This document shows, one piece after another, positions 37,572-49,166 of a stretch of 64,000 nucleotides of DNA (within the stretch, counting starts at the first letter, position 1; the number at the start of each line of letters is the position of its first letter). The stretch lies in contig QEYB01001642.1 in assembly GCA_017562135.1 (NCBI GenBank), positions 744,001 to 808,000 of the forward strand, in the 5' to 3' direction. This DNA comes from Dipylidium caninum. Taxonomy: Eukaryota > Platyhelminthes > Cestoda > Cyclophyllidea > Dipylidiidae. A program made the translations under genes and the position numbers. A model generated the notes under the pieces. It did not search any database and had not been told where the DNA came from. It saw only the letters and a list, made by a program, of their open reading frames with translations.

Positions 37572-38759
37572 CGTTCACGTCCAGTAAAAACCCACTGTTC
37601 TCCTTCCACTAATTTCGCTCCGGCCTCCCAGACCCCTACGTGCGCTCCTCAGCCACAATCGGCCGCACGGTAAACACAGGCGCTTAACCCCTCGCTTCCA
37701 CCACCACTTTTGGCCACCTTATTTCCAACTTTTCTCATCCCATGACAACTCTGTATAATACTATTGCTAATCCGTACAATGTAGATAAACGGCTCTGCTC
37801 TTATCACCTTAATTTAGAATTCACAACTAAACTTCTTTCCACCTGAATTTGCTCGCTCTTCATATGCGTTGGTATGTGTTCCTTGGGTAACTCAAGGGCT
37901 TTCCTGCCTTGTGTGGGTTTGAATAAAGTTGGGTCATAATATTTCATCAAGGCGGCAAAATATTCATTCTGCTCGGCTTGCCCAAGAAAATAATGAGGCC
38001 TCGGGGCCGTCGCCATCCTCATTAATGACATTCATAGATAAAAACACTGAAAGTACGAAATCAAAGTACCGATATTCAAGTCGGCCAGCATCCGTTTCGA
38101 CGCAGTCAGCCATGGGCTTGCCGATTGCGTGTCCAGCCTACCGGGACATAGCGAGTGGTTCAGACTGCTGACACTTTTGAAGTGGAAGTAACTGCCGGGA
38201 AATGCTAGGTAAGCATGCGTCATACGCGGGCAACTTAAAAGAGAATTTAACTATGATTTAGGGCTACCAGACTCTAGAAACAGTGGGTCAACGCACGCTG
38301 AGTGGATGAGAACTTGAAGTGGGGACTAGCAACAATCCAAATAAACTCGACGTTTAAACAGTGTCATTACTGCCATAGATCAATCACATCGACAGCACTT
38401 CTCCCACACACCCTCAACAAAACTGAGCTTTAGAATGAACAGCGCCATCTGTGAAATTAGTGGCAATTGCACGAAATGTAGACATTACGGGAAATTCCTA
38501 AATGGAATAAAGACAAGTGTGTCTATGGAAGAACAATTTCCTACAAGTCACGCAATCGACAACTGCCGTGTCAAAACCCATGCGCAACTTGTTAGACAGA
38601 ACTCTGTAAATTACATTCTCGAAAAATCTACAAATAGGAGGGATAGTAATTTTAAAAAAGTCGAAAATAATGCAAGGCAATCAGAAATCCGGATAAAGAG
38701 ATTAAGAGGTTGAACAAAAATCACAAGCGATAGACATGTGGGTTTAATCGATCTCGAGA
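37572..38759. other. Convergent 3' region of MICAL and TMEM65
   Basis: This contains the MICAL 3' UTR, with AATAAA at 37922-37927 about 350 nt past the stop, and the 3' flank of the minus-strand TMEM65 gene. The plus strand changes from T-rich to A-rich near 37.9 kb, matching the switch in transcribed strand. Short frames such as 37929-38171 and 38435-38713 show no domain. Confidence 0.5.
37922..37927 (+). terminator. Candidate MICAL polyadenylation signal
   Basis: AATAAA located 350 nt after the MICAL stop, just before the composition of the plus strand shifts. No transcript evidence is available. Confidence 0.4.
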
Positions 38760-40278
38760 TTACTTGCCGGTCTCCTTTTTTTCTTCTATTCCAGCCTTCT
38801 TTACATCCCCTTCGTCCGAGAAGAACAAAAGGGGAAGCATTCCGACGAAACAGCCTACTGTTATTCCGAACATCCGACCCTTAACGGTGGAAGACAAGAA
38901 AATAATATCACCACTAGTGGGAACGTATAGGGATTCCGAATGCAATTTAGGCTAAAGCAGTTACTTAAAACAAGAAAAATTTAATAAAAATATTCTATCA
39001 GGTAGCAAGACAACGCTGAGGCACAGTGTCCTTTGCCAACTATCCGATCCGCTCAACTGTAAGCCGTCAGTAAGATACAAACAAAAAAGGTATTGATACA
39101 AGCAAAGGTATGGAACATTTTGGAGTAAAGATATACAATCAAGCAATTTTCGCATGGCATACACCGCAATCTTGTGAAGCCTTTTCGTATCTTGACAAGC
39201 CGTAACAATCGGAAAAATCAAGAGAGGAAACCAAAAAGACTTAAAATAATGGAGAAAAAGCTGAAGCAAATATCTTCTGGGAAACGGTAGAGAAAAATGT
39301 ATATCTAGAATGAGACAGAATATCGCTGTCGATAGATGGAAGAGATGCGTCTGAAAAATATTATAAAGGAAAAAAAATAACCTCAATTATTGGTCAAGCC
39401 GAAGTCTAAAACAAGATTAATTACACACGAATGTACAGGATTTAAATAGTAATAGTCTTACCAAGTTTGAGCACCGTCGAACAGAGGTGGAATTCATTTG
39501 AGCATCAGTCATAATGGGAGCTTCAACGCCAAAGAGACTTGCGTAGCGCTCAACATAGCCAACAAGGCTAAATGCAAAAATCTCATGAAAAACGAAAGAC
39601 ATTCACCAAAAAAACATACAATTACGATATTATGTTAGGAAATCAACGAAAATTATAAAAACCTGAATGAGACAGAACAAAAAGTGACATTAGCAAAAGG
39701 TTGATACACAAATGATACTTCGACATTAAAAACACAATTCTATGACAAACGGCATGCAGAACAATTTTATCGATCACTCTTACGATGGTTCCGTTTGCAA
39801 GTCGTACGTCTGAAGTAGAATCAGGAACTCACCCCAAACCACACAGATCCGATATCAGATTTCCGATACCGGCAGCTAAACAAACTGTTACTATATTTAC
39901 TTAAAATCACCAGCCATTGTGGAGAATCCAAAGAGCGTTGCAAGTGTCATGTCAACATATTCACCCTGTTCTAGTACATATAATTTTGAGGTGATATTAC
40001 CGCTACTATCATTATGAAATTATCAAGAAACCCAAATCCGATAAAAGGGGTGGCGCTAGCCAAGAATACTACAAGTGACCCAGAAATAAGGGAAGCAAAC
40101 CCAGTCGGAGCTGAGTGTATGAAACATGGGATGGATTATTCGTGGGAAATTTTGGAGAAGAAACGTGTTGCAGGGCTTCCAACAACTGCTTCCTTTCTAA
40201 ATCTGAGCAGTTGTTAATAAGTTCAGTAGCCCATGTTGCCGAGTACACCTTGGGTGGTATTGGTAACGCTTCCGCCTC
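38760..40278 (-). CDS. TMEM65: TMEM65 orthologue, mitochondrial inner-membrane protein
   Basis: TMEM65 is a mitochondrial inner-membrane protein linked to sodium/calcium exchange and respiration. Six minus-strand exons join in phase: 40101-40278, 40001-40068, 39911-39965, 39833-39875, 39462-39567, 38760-38879 (stop 38760-38762). They encode, in order, ATELINNCSDLERKQLLEAL, QLRLVFLASATPFIGFGFLD, GEYVDMTLATLFGFSTMAA, GIGNLISDLCGLG, LVGYVERYASLFGVEAP and MFGITVGCFVGMLPLLFF. These align without gaps to human TMEM65 (QLRYVFIHNAIPFIGFGFLD, STMAAAALGNLVSDLAGLG, TIGCILGMFPLIFF). Three introns are 32-35 nt. The Lys/Glu-rich tail is normal. The first exon with the targeting presequence is not resolved: candidates are an ATG at 40454 (Arg/Leu-rich leader) and an ATG near 40845, and neither gives a clean in-phase donor. 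It is convergent with MICAL and divergent from the gene at 41481. Confidence 0.9.
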
Positions 40279-41480
40279 CTATTGATAACAAAAGTAGTTG
40301 CGGATGATGGGTTTGACCACCACAAGGCATGAGGTCTATAACTGCGGCCACAAGAAAGGCGCACAAAGCGATTGAACATTTGGGCCGAAGGTCGTAGAAG
40401 CAGGAATGGCATTGTCATTCCGTAAAGGTAATAAATAGCAGCTGTCAAACGCATTTTCTACGCGTCCTTATAAAAGGCCCAGGTTAGGTAAATTTTAGTT
40501 TCAGGAGTTATATACGGATATGATATAGAAATAAACGGTCTACATTGGTAATAAAGGCACCAAGTTGTTCACGAAAAAATTTCCCGTTTAGCATCACTTT
40601 TATTAACCACAACATGGGCGTTACAAAATAGTGCTAATTTAGTGGCAGAGAGGAGACGAAGAGGACAGTCGCTGCAGGGAATCGTGAAAGTGTGTGGATC
40701 ATGAAATGTATTTTTTTTCGATCTAGATATCCTAAACACTACGAAGTCGGAATATTCGCCCTTATTATTGTACCGACAGCCACGTCTTTGGAAGTCATGA
40801 ATGAGGAGTAAGTCTCGTTGGGAAAAACATTTCGAAACCGCCAAAACTGATGTTTCATTGTTTCTAAATAATGCGCTTTATTGAGGTTGTATACGGATGG
40901 TACCCTGATTATCTCCCATTGACAGGGGATCCGCAAAAAAATATAACAAACAAATGGCGACCTGGCGTTAAAAGAGTAAAAAGTAAACGCCGATTGGCCC
41001 CATCACAAACCCGGAGATGAATCGCAAATTTAATTCAAAAAGTGTTCAAAAGACGGCAACAATCCAGGGGAATGTACGTGGACGCACGAAGTGGATGTAA
41101 TTTTTTCGCTAATGCCCAAATCTCATGATTCGTTCCCCCGCCAGCGTGAAATTGATGAAATAAAAATGAATATGAGTGTTCGCTACATGAGTGGCACACA
41201 TCAAGGATCCTATTACTCAAATTATCACAGGTAATGTGTTATGCCTTTCGAAGTCAACATGGTAATTTCTCGAAAAATGATCAATTCTAACAGATACAAA
41301 ATACGCAAATGTAACTTTTTTTTAAGTTTTGGGCTTTTTGATGGAACTTATCGTTATAACAATACGATTTAGTCCACAACTTACCCGCTTTTGCTGATGA
41401 CCTTTATGAGTATTTCTTGTTTTAAAGTGTGGATATATAAAACGCTGTTGTACGCGCGACAACACTGAAATCCCGGGCGG
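40279..41480. promoter_or_regulatory. Divergent spacer, TMEM65 / coiled-coil gene
   Basis: This spacer holds the unresolved first exon of TMEM65 (minus) and possibly 5' exons of the coiled-coil gene (plus). A plus-strand segment at about 40725-40808 has a T-rich acceptor ending CTAG and a GTAAGT donor with one open frame, so it may be an upstream exon. The minus strand is also open across it (40739-40936), so the strand is undecided. No promoter motif could be assigned. Confidence 0.4.
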
Positions 41481-43209
41481 ATGGCTGTTCTCTTACAGAT
41501 CCAAGCCTCGGAAATCAGTAGACTAAGCACGGAGCTGGAATGTATTTTGAGTACGCTAGCAGAAAATATAGATGTATTACATCGCTCTATTCTTAATCAC
41601 CGGTACGTTGCTTTTTGAGATGACTCAATAGTAATTACGAAAATGACACCTCGGCTGGACTTAGTGCCAAAGAAGAGGTACGCTATACCGGGCTAACTTC
41701 ATTTGCAGGCAGAAAATTTGCTTTCTTTGTACATAAGGAGGGCCGGTCACGTAACTTCGCCATCGTGAGTCGTTTTTAATTTATAAGCCGATTTACAAAG
41801 TATTTCCGTTCAGTTGAATGATGCCATTAAAAAGTTTTCGGGAGCGATCTTAGCAAATCATATCCAGAATGCTGTTGCATCAAAGAACACTGGCATGCAT
41901 GCTGATTTTTCCCAAGATCCCAATGCCTTTTATCAGGATGACTTTGGTTCTTCCTTCGTTAACGTATGTTCTCTCATCTTACACCTTTCAGAAACTTCGT
42001 CTGGAACATATCCGCTCCTACGTAATTTGCAAAAATTTGGTGAAGCGCGTGGAGACGCTCGTTAATCAACGGGATAATCTCATGGTATGCAATGTTTTGT
42101 AGTTTTATTTTCTAGGATAGAGTGAACTCGCCTGCGGCCAACTTTCAAGCAAAATACGCAGGTCTGAAATACAAGCGGGATTTTTTGAGAACACGTTTGG
42201 AATCATTTAAAACCCAAGTGGAGTCTTTGCTCTCTTTAAAGAGCCAACTGCGAGACGCTGAAAAAACCTCGGTCGAATTTGAAAAGCGTTTTGTAAGCTA
42301 TGCTTTAAACTCCATCCACCCAATGGACTTTATTATTTATTTGGTAGAAAGAGAAGAAACGTCAACTCCTGTCCTTAAAGTCTTGTCTCAATGGATTTGG
42401 TTCTCACTTGTCTTCCAAGCATCTAACTGTATGCATTTCTATTTTACTTATATTCTCAAGGCAACGAAATCTCTAACCAATGCTCTCGATTCAGTTAATC
42501 GTCTGTCAGACCTGCTTAGGAATTTGTGGTTGCAGTCGGGTGGCAAAGGCATACATCTAGCGGCTTTTGCAGCATTAAGTGTGTGTCATTGTACCAAATT
42601 GCCTTCTATGAGGTATTACTGTCCCTCCATCTAACATTTCATAGTTCACGAGATGTGCCAAATCTCTATAGAGAACTTTGTGCACGTTTTAACTCAACAC
42701 CATTTTTGACTGTATGTGATGGTTTTGGGTCTCACCAAAGTTTCCCCTTAGTCCATCGACAAAGTTGTGGGACGAGTTCACAAAGTTATCGTGGACGATA
42801 ACACCATTGATCTTTTGAACAAAGAGCTTGATCTTGCGGTCGGTAACATGAAAGAGCTAAGGAGTACCCTGCGTTCCTCTTTGGGTGAGTTTGCTTCCTA
42901 TGTATGTCTCACATGGATGAGCAGGGTAATTGGCGAAGTAACATGCTGGTATAAAAATTTACGAACTGTGGATTCTCTACATTTTCAGGAAAAGCTGGAA
43001 ATGAGGAAAAAGAAACTTGTATCATAATGGCCGCAGCTTTAAAGAAGGTCTCTTCCTATTGTGCAAGGGTATCCGAAAAGCAAAAGCACTTAACCCAACT
43101 CTGGAATTACTGGTAAGTTAGCTCCACCTTTTGGATCGTTTGCTGACGTGAATCTTTGTAATTTTGTTGTTTTCGTAGGTCGCAGAACTTTTCTGGGGAT
43201 TGTATTTGA
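41481..43209 (+). CDS. Coiled-coil protein, tentative HAUS5 (augmin subunit)
   Basis: Thirteen exons join in phase to 394 codons plus stop: 41481-41602, 41632-41677, 41709-41750, 41814-41963, 41992-42084, 42116-42292, 42348-42428, 42461-42539, 42573-42612, 42645-42711, 42752-42884, 42989-43112, 43179-43209. Nearly every intron is 28-63 nt. The protein is helical with heptad-like stretches (RTRLESFKTQVESLLSLKSQ, LDSVNRLSDLLRNLW). The C-terminus, EEKETCIIMAAALKK...HLTQLWNYWSQNF, resembles the end of HAUS5, the augmin subunit that helps nucleate microtubules within spindles, where a similar helix leads to a WWEQP motif. Human HAUS5 is longer, so 5' exons may be missing and ATG 41481 could be internal: CTCTTACAG just after it is itself a good acceptor. 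The exon structure is well supported; the family name is a weak guess. Confidence 0.6.
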
Positions 43210-44171
43210 GTAACGTAGAATCTTCCGATACTGCAAATTGCGACGGTAACGATTTTTTTGTTTTTGTTGGGCTAAGATTTGTCTAACTATTGACAGAAAA
43301 CTTTCAAAACTATTTTCCTACGTTACTTTGCAACACGACGTTATCTGCTGTGGGTCTTCTCTTAATCTCTCAAGAGTCGATAACTTCCAGTGCACAGGGT
43401 CTATATATACTGTTATCATTAACTTGTTTTAGGTTATCTCTTCTGAACGATTTTTTACTGTTCGAAATCTACTGTATACGTAAAGGACCTGTGTGATTTT
43501 CCACATTTGTAATTGTTTCGAGGAATTGTATTATAAAACTGCCTTTTTGGCTTTGCTGAAGACCTTAGATTGTGGATTTAAACTAAAAATTACTCTTAAA
43601 ATTTACGTCTTTGAAGAGCCCATGGGGCACTTCTCTGTTATACAAGCTCAGCTCTTAGTGAAAGCTGCGTGAAATTCTCGTTGGAAAATGTCATCTTTAT
43701 TATCAGTTTCAAAGATCACACAGCTCATTTTGGCTGTTCGTGATAATCGTCTAACCAGGTCATTTTCCGCCCTAAAAATTGGAGACAATTTTAGGATCTT
43801 ACGTTGACAAATAACCATGATATCCAGAGCTAGTCTTGGTGCGGACCATGCAGTCAGGCTCGACCACCATGACCAAAGTTTAAGGAATGACAGTTTGTCA
43901 CCAAACCTGGGAAATAAATACTGATTTCCGACCGATTTGTTCCGAATGGGTCGAATCGCTTGATACAGACCTAACTCCCAACCCGTAGAAAGACCGGTAA
44001 CAAAATGACAGTTGAGGCAAAAAATTACTGAATAGCACCGGCTTTGAGTGGTACATCTAACAGAAGAAATGGGAGGATCTTGACTCGTACTCGCTGAACT
44101 AACGTCTAAGCGGGCCAAGCCGGGAAAGTAGAGTTAGGCGCTTTGTGTACAGGTAGAAACAGTTCAAGCGA
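43210..44171. other. Convergent 3' region with an unrecognised 156-codon minus ORF
   Basis: This lies between two convergent genes. AATAAA occurs on the plus strand at 43913-43918, and its complement at 43696-43701 gives one for the minus strand, so the 3' UTRs may overlap. The minus-strand frame 43648-44118 is open for 156 codons, long for this composition, with several Trp (LWSWWSSLTAWS). No domain was recognised and no splice partner is evident. It could be RDH 3' UTR, a fragment of a repeat, or chance. Confidence 0.35.
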
Positions 44172-45383
44172 TTACGTTAAGCCGACAGCTTTACGTGAAA
44201 TAGCGATGAATTCGTTTCCCACTCCTTCATTCAAGGCAAGAGGAAGGGGAGTGGAAAGCTCACAATCAGCATAGTAGGCGCCTGAGACCAGTTTCGGTGT
44301 CAGAATAGTGTATAGGGTGGTTTGTGCACCTTCCCAGGGCGTCTTGAAAAAAGGTCGAGTGAAGACGCAAGGGAGAATCTGAAGGGGAGAAGGGGTGAAC
44401 CATGTGAGCATCCGAGCTCTTCGATCACAGTTTTTGCAGCACGGCATTAGCCACTTTATTTCGTTAAACCCTGTCTACTAATGCATTCTTTCCTGAGAAA
44501 CAATTTTATAAATTTTTGGATTCCTGCATCACCATTGTTACTACCTACCGATAATCCAAGGAAGCGGAACAGCTCCGTCTGGACGACACCAGGATGAACA
44601 CTGGCCGTTTTGATACCATAAACCTCTAACTCTTTAGCTAAGTGTTTAGCGTACACTACATTGGCCAGCTTTGAACGACTGTAGCTTTCAAACCGACGAT
44701 AGCTCGCGCAATCCATATTCAACGGCAGTAAACCACTCTACAAGGCGGTTATACGATTTGATCTGTTAATACCTTTGCTCTAAGGTGTGCCTTAGAGGAA
44801 ACGAATATAATCCTAGCTCCGGCACCAGCGTTCTTGATTGTGGGAAGTAGCAATTCGGTTAAGAGTAAGGGTCCGAGATGGTTGGTCCCCATTTGCAACT
44901 CAAAACCGTCCTCAGTTACGCCATACGGGCAAGCCATTATCCCGGCATTGTTAACCAATATGTCTATTTTAGATTCCAACTGACAGATCCTTCGTGCAAA
45001 GTCACGCACAGATTTGAGGGAGCTTAGATCTAGATATTCCAAAGTAAGCTGGTTAGGCTTAATGGGTGATAAGTCTTGCTTGATCTCAGAGTTGAGGACG
45101 TTTTTTGTTAATGCGGAGAGCTGGCCTTCTCCATAGCATGATAGGATGTCCATTTTTGCCGTTCAGCGCGGTCAAGGTTTCTGCAGGCCATAATGACCCG
45201 GGCTCCACGCCTAGCCAATTCGGCAGCTGTCGCCTTGCCAATTCCAGAATTAGCCCCTGTAACGATCGCAACCTTCCCATCAAGACGTCCCTTCTCGTGG
45301 CACTTCGAGCCTGAAAAGTAGAATTTGTTTGCCGCGAATAAAGCGACACCAGCCCCACCGAGTGCGAGAAAAGCTTTCCACAT
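44172..45383 (-). CDS. RDH: Retinol dehydrogenase-like SDR (RDH11-14 type), minus copy
   Basis: A classical short-chain dehydrogenase/reductase that would interconvert retinol or lipid aldehydes using NADP(H) at ER or mitochondrial membranes. Exons 44773-45383, 44549-44737 and 44172-44378 join in phase 0. The N-terminus is a membrane anchor ([19 protein letters not shown]). It is followed by the cofactor motif TGANSGIG, the ACRNLDRAE strand, NNAGIM, the catalytic Ser region RIIFVSS and the YxxxK motif YSRSK, then PGVVQTEL and [11 protein letters not shown]. Exon 1 is out of frame by one base at a run of five T on the plus strand (45153-45157): one more A in the coding strand gives [14 protein letters not shown] and restores 612 nt. 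The first intron is 35 nt (44738-44772). It is head-to-head with a paralogue at 45962, whose two equivalent introns are at identical positions. Substrate is unknown. Confidence 0.9.
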
Positions 45384-45961
45384 GCTTATTCCGGCGTTAA
45401 ATACATCTTAGTGCTACGGGTATTCATAAAATCTAGGTTCTTACTGGTCGGTCTTCCGACCAATGGCTACTCTCCCGGTGTTGCGCTTCGCACGCGTTAA
45501 CAGGTCACGTAACCAATTCGCGTGTGAGAGACCGTTTGTCACCTTGACGTAATGTTCGACATCAAGTCAACATTTTGCTGTATCGCGCAAAAAATAACTT
45601 AGCTGAACTAAATAACGTCCGGTATCAAGGCTAGAAGTCACTTTTATTTATGCTTATTTCCCTGTTTCAGTTACTATTTCCACTTGACTAGTTAAATTTC
45701 TATTACAGTGGCTGGGTTTTTGGCACCATAGAAGACCCGTACCAGAATTTCTGAGTTGGTAGTAACTCCTTTTAAACCTCCCTTAGCGCCTTGACTTGTG
45801 TCTTTAGCTAACCCACATAAAGTTAATGCGCCAGTGACTTGCAACACCAAACACAGAAGCAATACATCTGATTCGGTGACTGGTGAATCAGCTGACACCG
45901 AGCTTGACAATCAACCAATCAGGTGAAAGTCTTTAATTTCTCTGAATCTACAGCATGTCGG
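45384..45961. promoter_or_regulatory. Bidirectional spacer between two RDH paralogues
   Basis: Only 578 nt separate the two start codons, so the 5' UTRs and promoters of both RDH-like genes must share it. No TATA box or repeat stands out. An open minus frame (45692-45910) has no recognisable domain. Shared regulation of the pair is inference. Confidence 0.5.
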
Positions 45962-48900
45962 ATGCTCGACACTTTGTGTGTGATGTTGGCGGGATGTGTG
46001 GTGTCTTTTCTTATAATTTCTAGCCTCGCCTTCTTGCTCCATGTTATTGTTCGCAAACGGACCAGTTTTTGCCACATCCAGGGGCGTCTAACTCGCAGGA
46101 TTGTGATTGTCACTGGGGCCAACAGCGGAATAGGGCTGGCAACTGCAGCCGAGTCGGCCAGACGCGGTGCATGGGTTGTTATGGCATGTCGTGACGTTAA
46201 CCTTGCTAAAGAGGCTAAACACCGAATTCTCGACCGATATGGGCACGGTAGAGGAGACGAGGTCGCGTGCAGAGTAAACGTCGCATCTCCAGAAGTTGGG
46301 TTCTTTCTCACCCCCATCGAGGATCACCAGGTTAGTTTGCCCGGGAACCAAGAATTCACTGCAGAAACAGGACAGAATTAACAGTTTAACGTAAAATTTT
46401 GAAGCCATACATTTTCGCACACCCATCAAATGATTTTCGTTGAATATACCAAAAGACAATCTCTCCAAAATGAATTTTAAAAGAAAAACTCCTTTTATTG
46501 ACAATATTTCCTCTTCAACTACTGTGTCGTTGAGTCTGTCTAGCTTTTGTCACCATTTCTTATTAGTTGCTTTATCGTAAGATTTGAAAGTTAACAAAAA
46601 CAACTACCTCGAGGAGCTCGTGATAAAGACCAGAGGTTTAGGGTGGTGAAAAAGGAAGTCAAATCTGAGATATTTATTACGTGGACCACCTAATCGTATA
46701 AATGGGTTATTGTTCTTATTTTATTCAGGTTCGTTGGAGCATTTCATCCCTGATCGTTTAAACCTAAGTATCGTATACTGGAGAAAACCTGCAAAATTTG
46801 TTCCACTTGCGCAATAGTTGATCGTGGAGGAGGTGGACTTGACATCGCTTGAATCCGTGCGCTGTTTCGCAGACCGAATCTTAGCGAGATACCCGAAGGT
46901 TGATTTTCTGATCAACAATGCAGGAATCATGTACCAGCCTTTTGGTCGCACCCAGGAAGGCTTTGAGTTGCACGTGGGTGTGAACTACCTCGCCCACTTC
47001 CTCCTCACCCTCCGCCTCTTGCCCGCTCTCAGACGTGCCGGGGCTGCTGCCGAAGCGCGTATCATCAACGTCTCCTCATTTGCTCATCGCTTTGGGCGGG
47101 TTAGTTCGAAATCTCCAACCTACTTATGCGCAATAAATGTAAACTAGTGATCCAAATGCCCATTAAGTGTCTAAATGAAATAGTCTCGATGTACAGTCAA
47201 TGAACTTCCTGCGAATTTTTTACCATTTGTTGCCTCTATGACAGTTTGTCGAAATGGACAACATTACGGGAACTTGAAGCAGCCCCTGTGTTTGCTCACT
47301 CGTGGTTAGTTGTTTACGAGGCTCATTATGTGGGACTCCTTTCGAGGAAAGTGCCCGGGTAGACTTTGAACAAAAATTCTTGCTCATCCAAAATGCCGCA
47401 TCAGTTCCTTTTTCCCGTATGAGTGTATTATTTAAAAACTCTGTCCTTATGGTGACACATCCAAGAGAAGCTGATTGGCACCACCGTAAATGGCTCACAT
47501 GACAGTGGTTTCATTTCATTCTTTTATTCTCTTCTCTGACACGCTATGTTAATTCCAATATTTCGGCATTACTGCAGACAGTTATTTGGTAGGTCACGAT
47601 TTCATTGCTGCACTAGCGTCCGGTTGAAAGGGGGAAACTCCAAAAGCTCTTATCACACTACGTAACTCACATTTGAAGTCGGAAAGTTAGGAGAGGACCG
47701 TAAGCATATGACATAACCGTAAATGATGACTTCGTTCTCCACTATCTTTGAGGGGGGATGAATCGAGTTCCTTCTACAATGACATTCTTTTGAAACACAA
47801 AAAGCGTGTAGTCCCCCCTCCCCGACTGCATTTAGAACCTTCAAATCACGTATGCGTATAGGCAAAAAAGACTTATAGCAATGCCAATGATTGATGATTT
47901 TGGTCATTTTATTCGGCGACTCGTGTGTTTACGTTTTGTGATGCTTTTGAAAGGGTGAGCAGTTATAGGGGAACCGCAAAATGTAAACTGGTTTTGTGAT
48001 AGATAATTCCTGCACAGTAGTGCGCAGGTCATGCGGTGCGATGAATTGAGGCAATTTCCGTTGTCTTTGATGTAGCATGAAAATGTGGTTGAAGAGATTA
48101 GTTAGAGTGGGCATTGCCTTCTTCCTTCAAATATACCGATTTTCTCTTCGGCTTACAGTGAATTAGCAAAATTGACAGCATAAAGAATTATCACGCGTGG
48201 GAAAGAAAATGACCTCCTCACAGCTCACAGAACTACCACACAACCTGTTTTTCCTCCGTTCTCTGATACCCCGAGCCCCCCCTTTGGCTATTTCTCCTTT
48301 GCGAACCCTCTTTTGGCTCATGCACCGCTTCCCTTTTCGAATTTGCTTCTGTTTTGTGGATGTATATCCGATATTAATCGCATTTACCTAGTGGATAATG
48401 CGTGGTAATAGCTCATAGAGTATTTCTTTGGGATTGCACTTCCCCATTAACAAATCTTGTAAGTCGGACAGGAAACAGATGCGTGAATCAACGAAAAGGA
48501 CATCGATATCCAACCAAGTTAGTCTCGGTGTCTTACTGTTTATGAAGTTTATATTTTGTCAATGCTCTATCGCAGGTCCCAATATTATTTTCGGAGAATC
48601 CGGATGAGGAAAAGGCGAAATTCAACAGGCTGCAGGCATATGCAGACTCTAAGTTGGCCCAAGTTATTCATGCCCATGAGTTGGCCAGACGTCTCAAAGG
48701 TACTGGTGTTTGCGCGGTCAGTCTCCATCCCGGAACGTGCCTCACAAACCTCGTTCGGCTTCCTATACTTAGGGTAGGCAGTTATATATATGTTAGAATC
48801 AGTTAAGACGTTGCATCTTGATTCCGGTGAATCGACTTAGGCGATCTTTCTAAGAAAAAAGTTACAATTACAACTACCCATTCACCTGCTGTACCATGCA

Positions 48901-49166
48901 GGTGATGCTGCCTGACCCATGTAGTCTCAACTAATTCTGTTGTATTTAAGCATATGATAAAGTGGTTTGGTCGGCCATTTATGAAGTCGGCTTGGGAAGG
49001 CGCCCAAACTACCATGTACGCGGTAATGTCACCACAGCTGCAATCGGGTGGCTACTATTCGGACTGCAAACTGGCTGAACCTAATCCACTGGCCTTGGAC
49101 GAGGTGGTTGGCAGAGCGCTTTGGACGGAGTCTGAGCGCGCTATTAACTTATTCCTGAATAAATAA
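45962..49166 (+). CDS. RDH: Retinol dehydrogenase-like SDR (RDH11-14 type), plus copy
   Basis: Exons 45962-46330, 46818-47099, 48576-48773 and 48951-49166 are all phase 0 and joined by GT-AG introns. ATG 45962 precedes an N-terminal membrane anchor ([20 protein letters not shown]). The SDR landmarks are [69 protein letters not shown], the catalytic motif [16 protein letters not shown], and [13 protein letters not shown]. Total length is 354 codons plus stop, normal for RDH11-14. All catalytic residues (Asn, Ser, Tyr, Lys) appear intact and no frame break was seen. It shares two intron positions exactly with the minus-strand paralogue and has one extra intron after EDHQ. AATAAA overlaps the stop (49158-49163). 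The plus copy has 249-1476-nt introns while its partner has mini-introns. Substrate specificity cannot be read from sequence. Confidence 0.93.
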
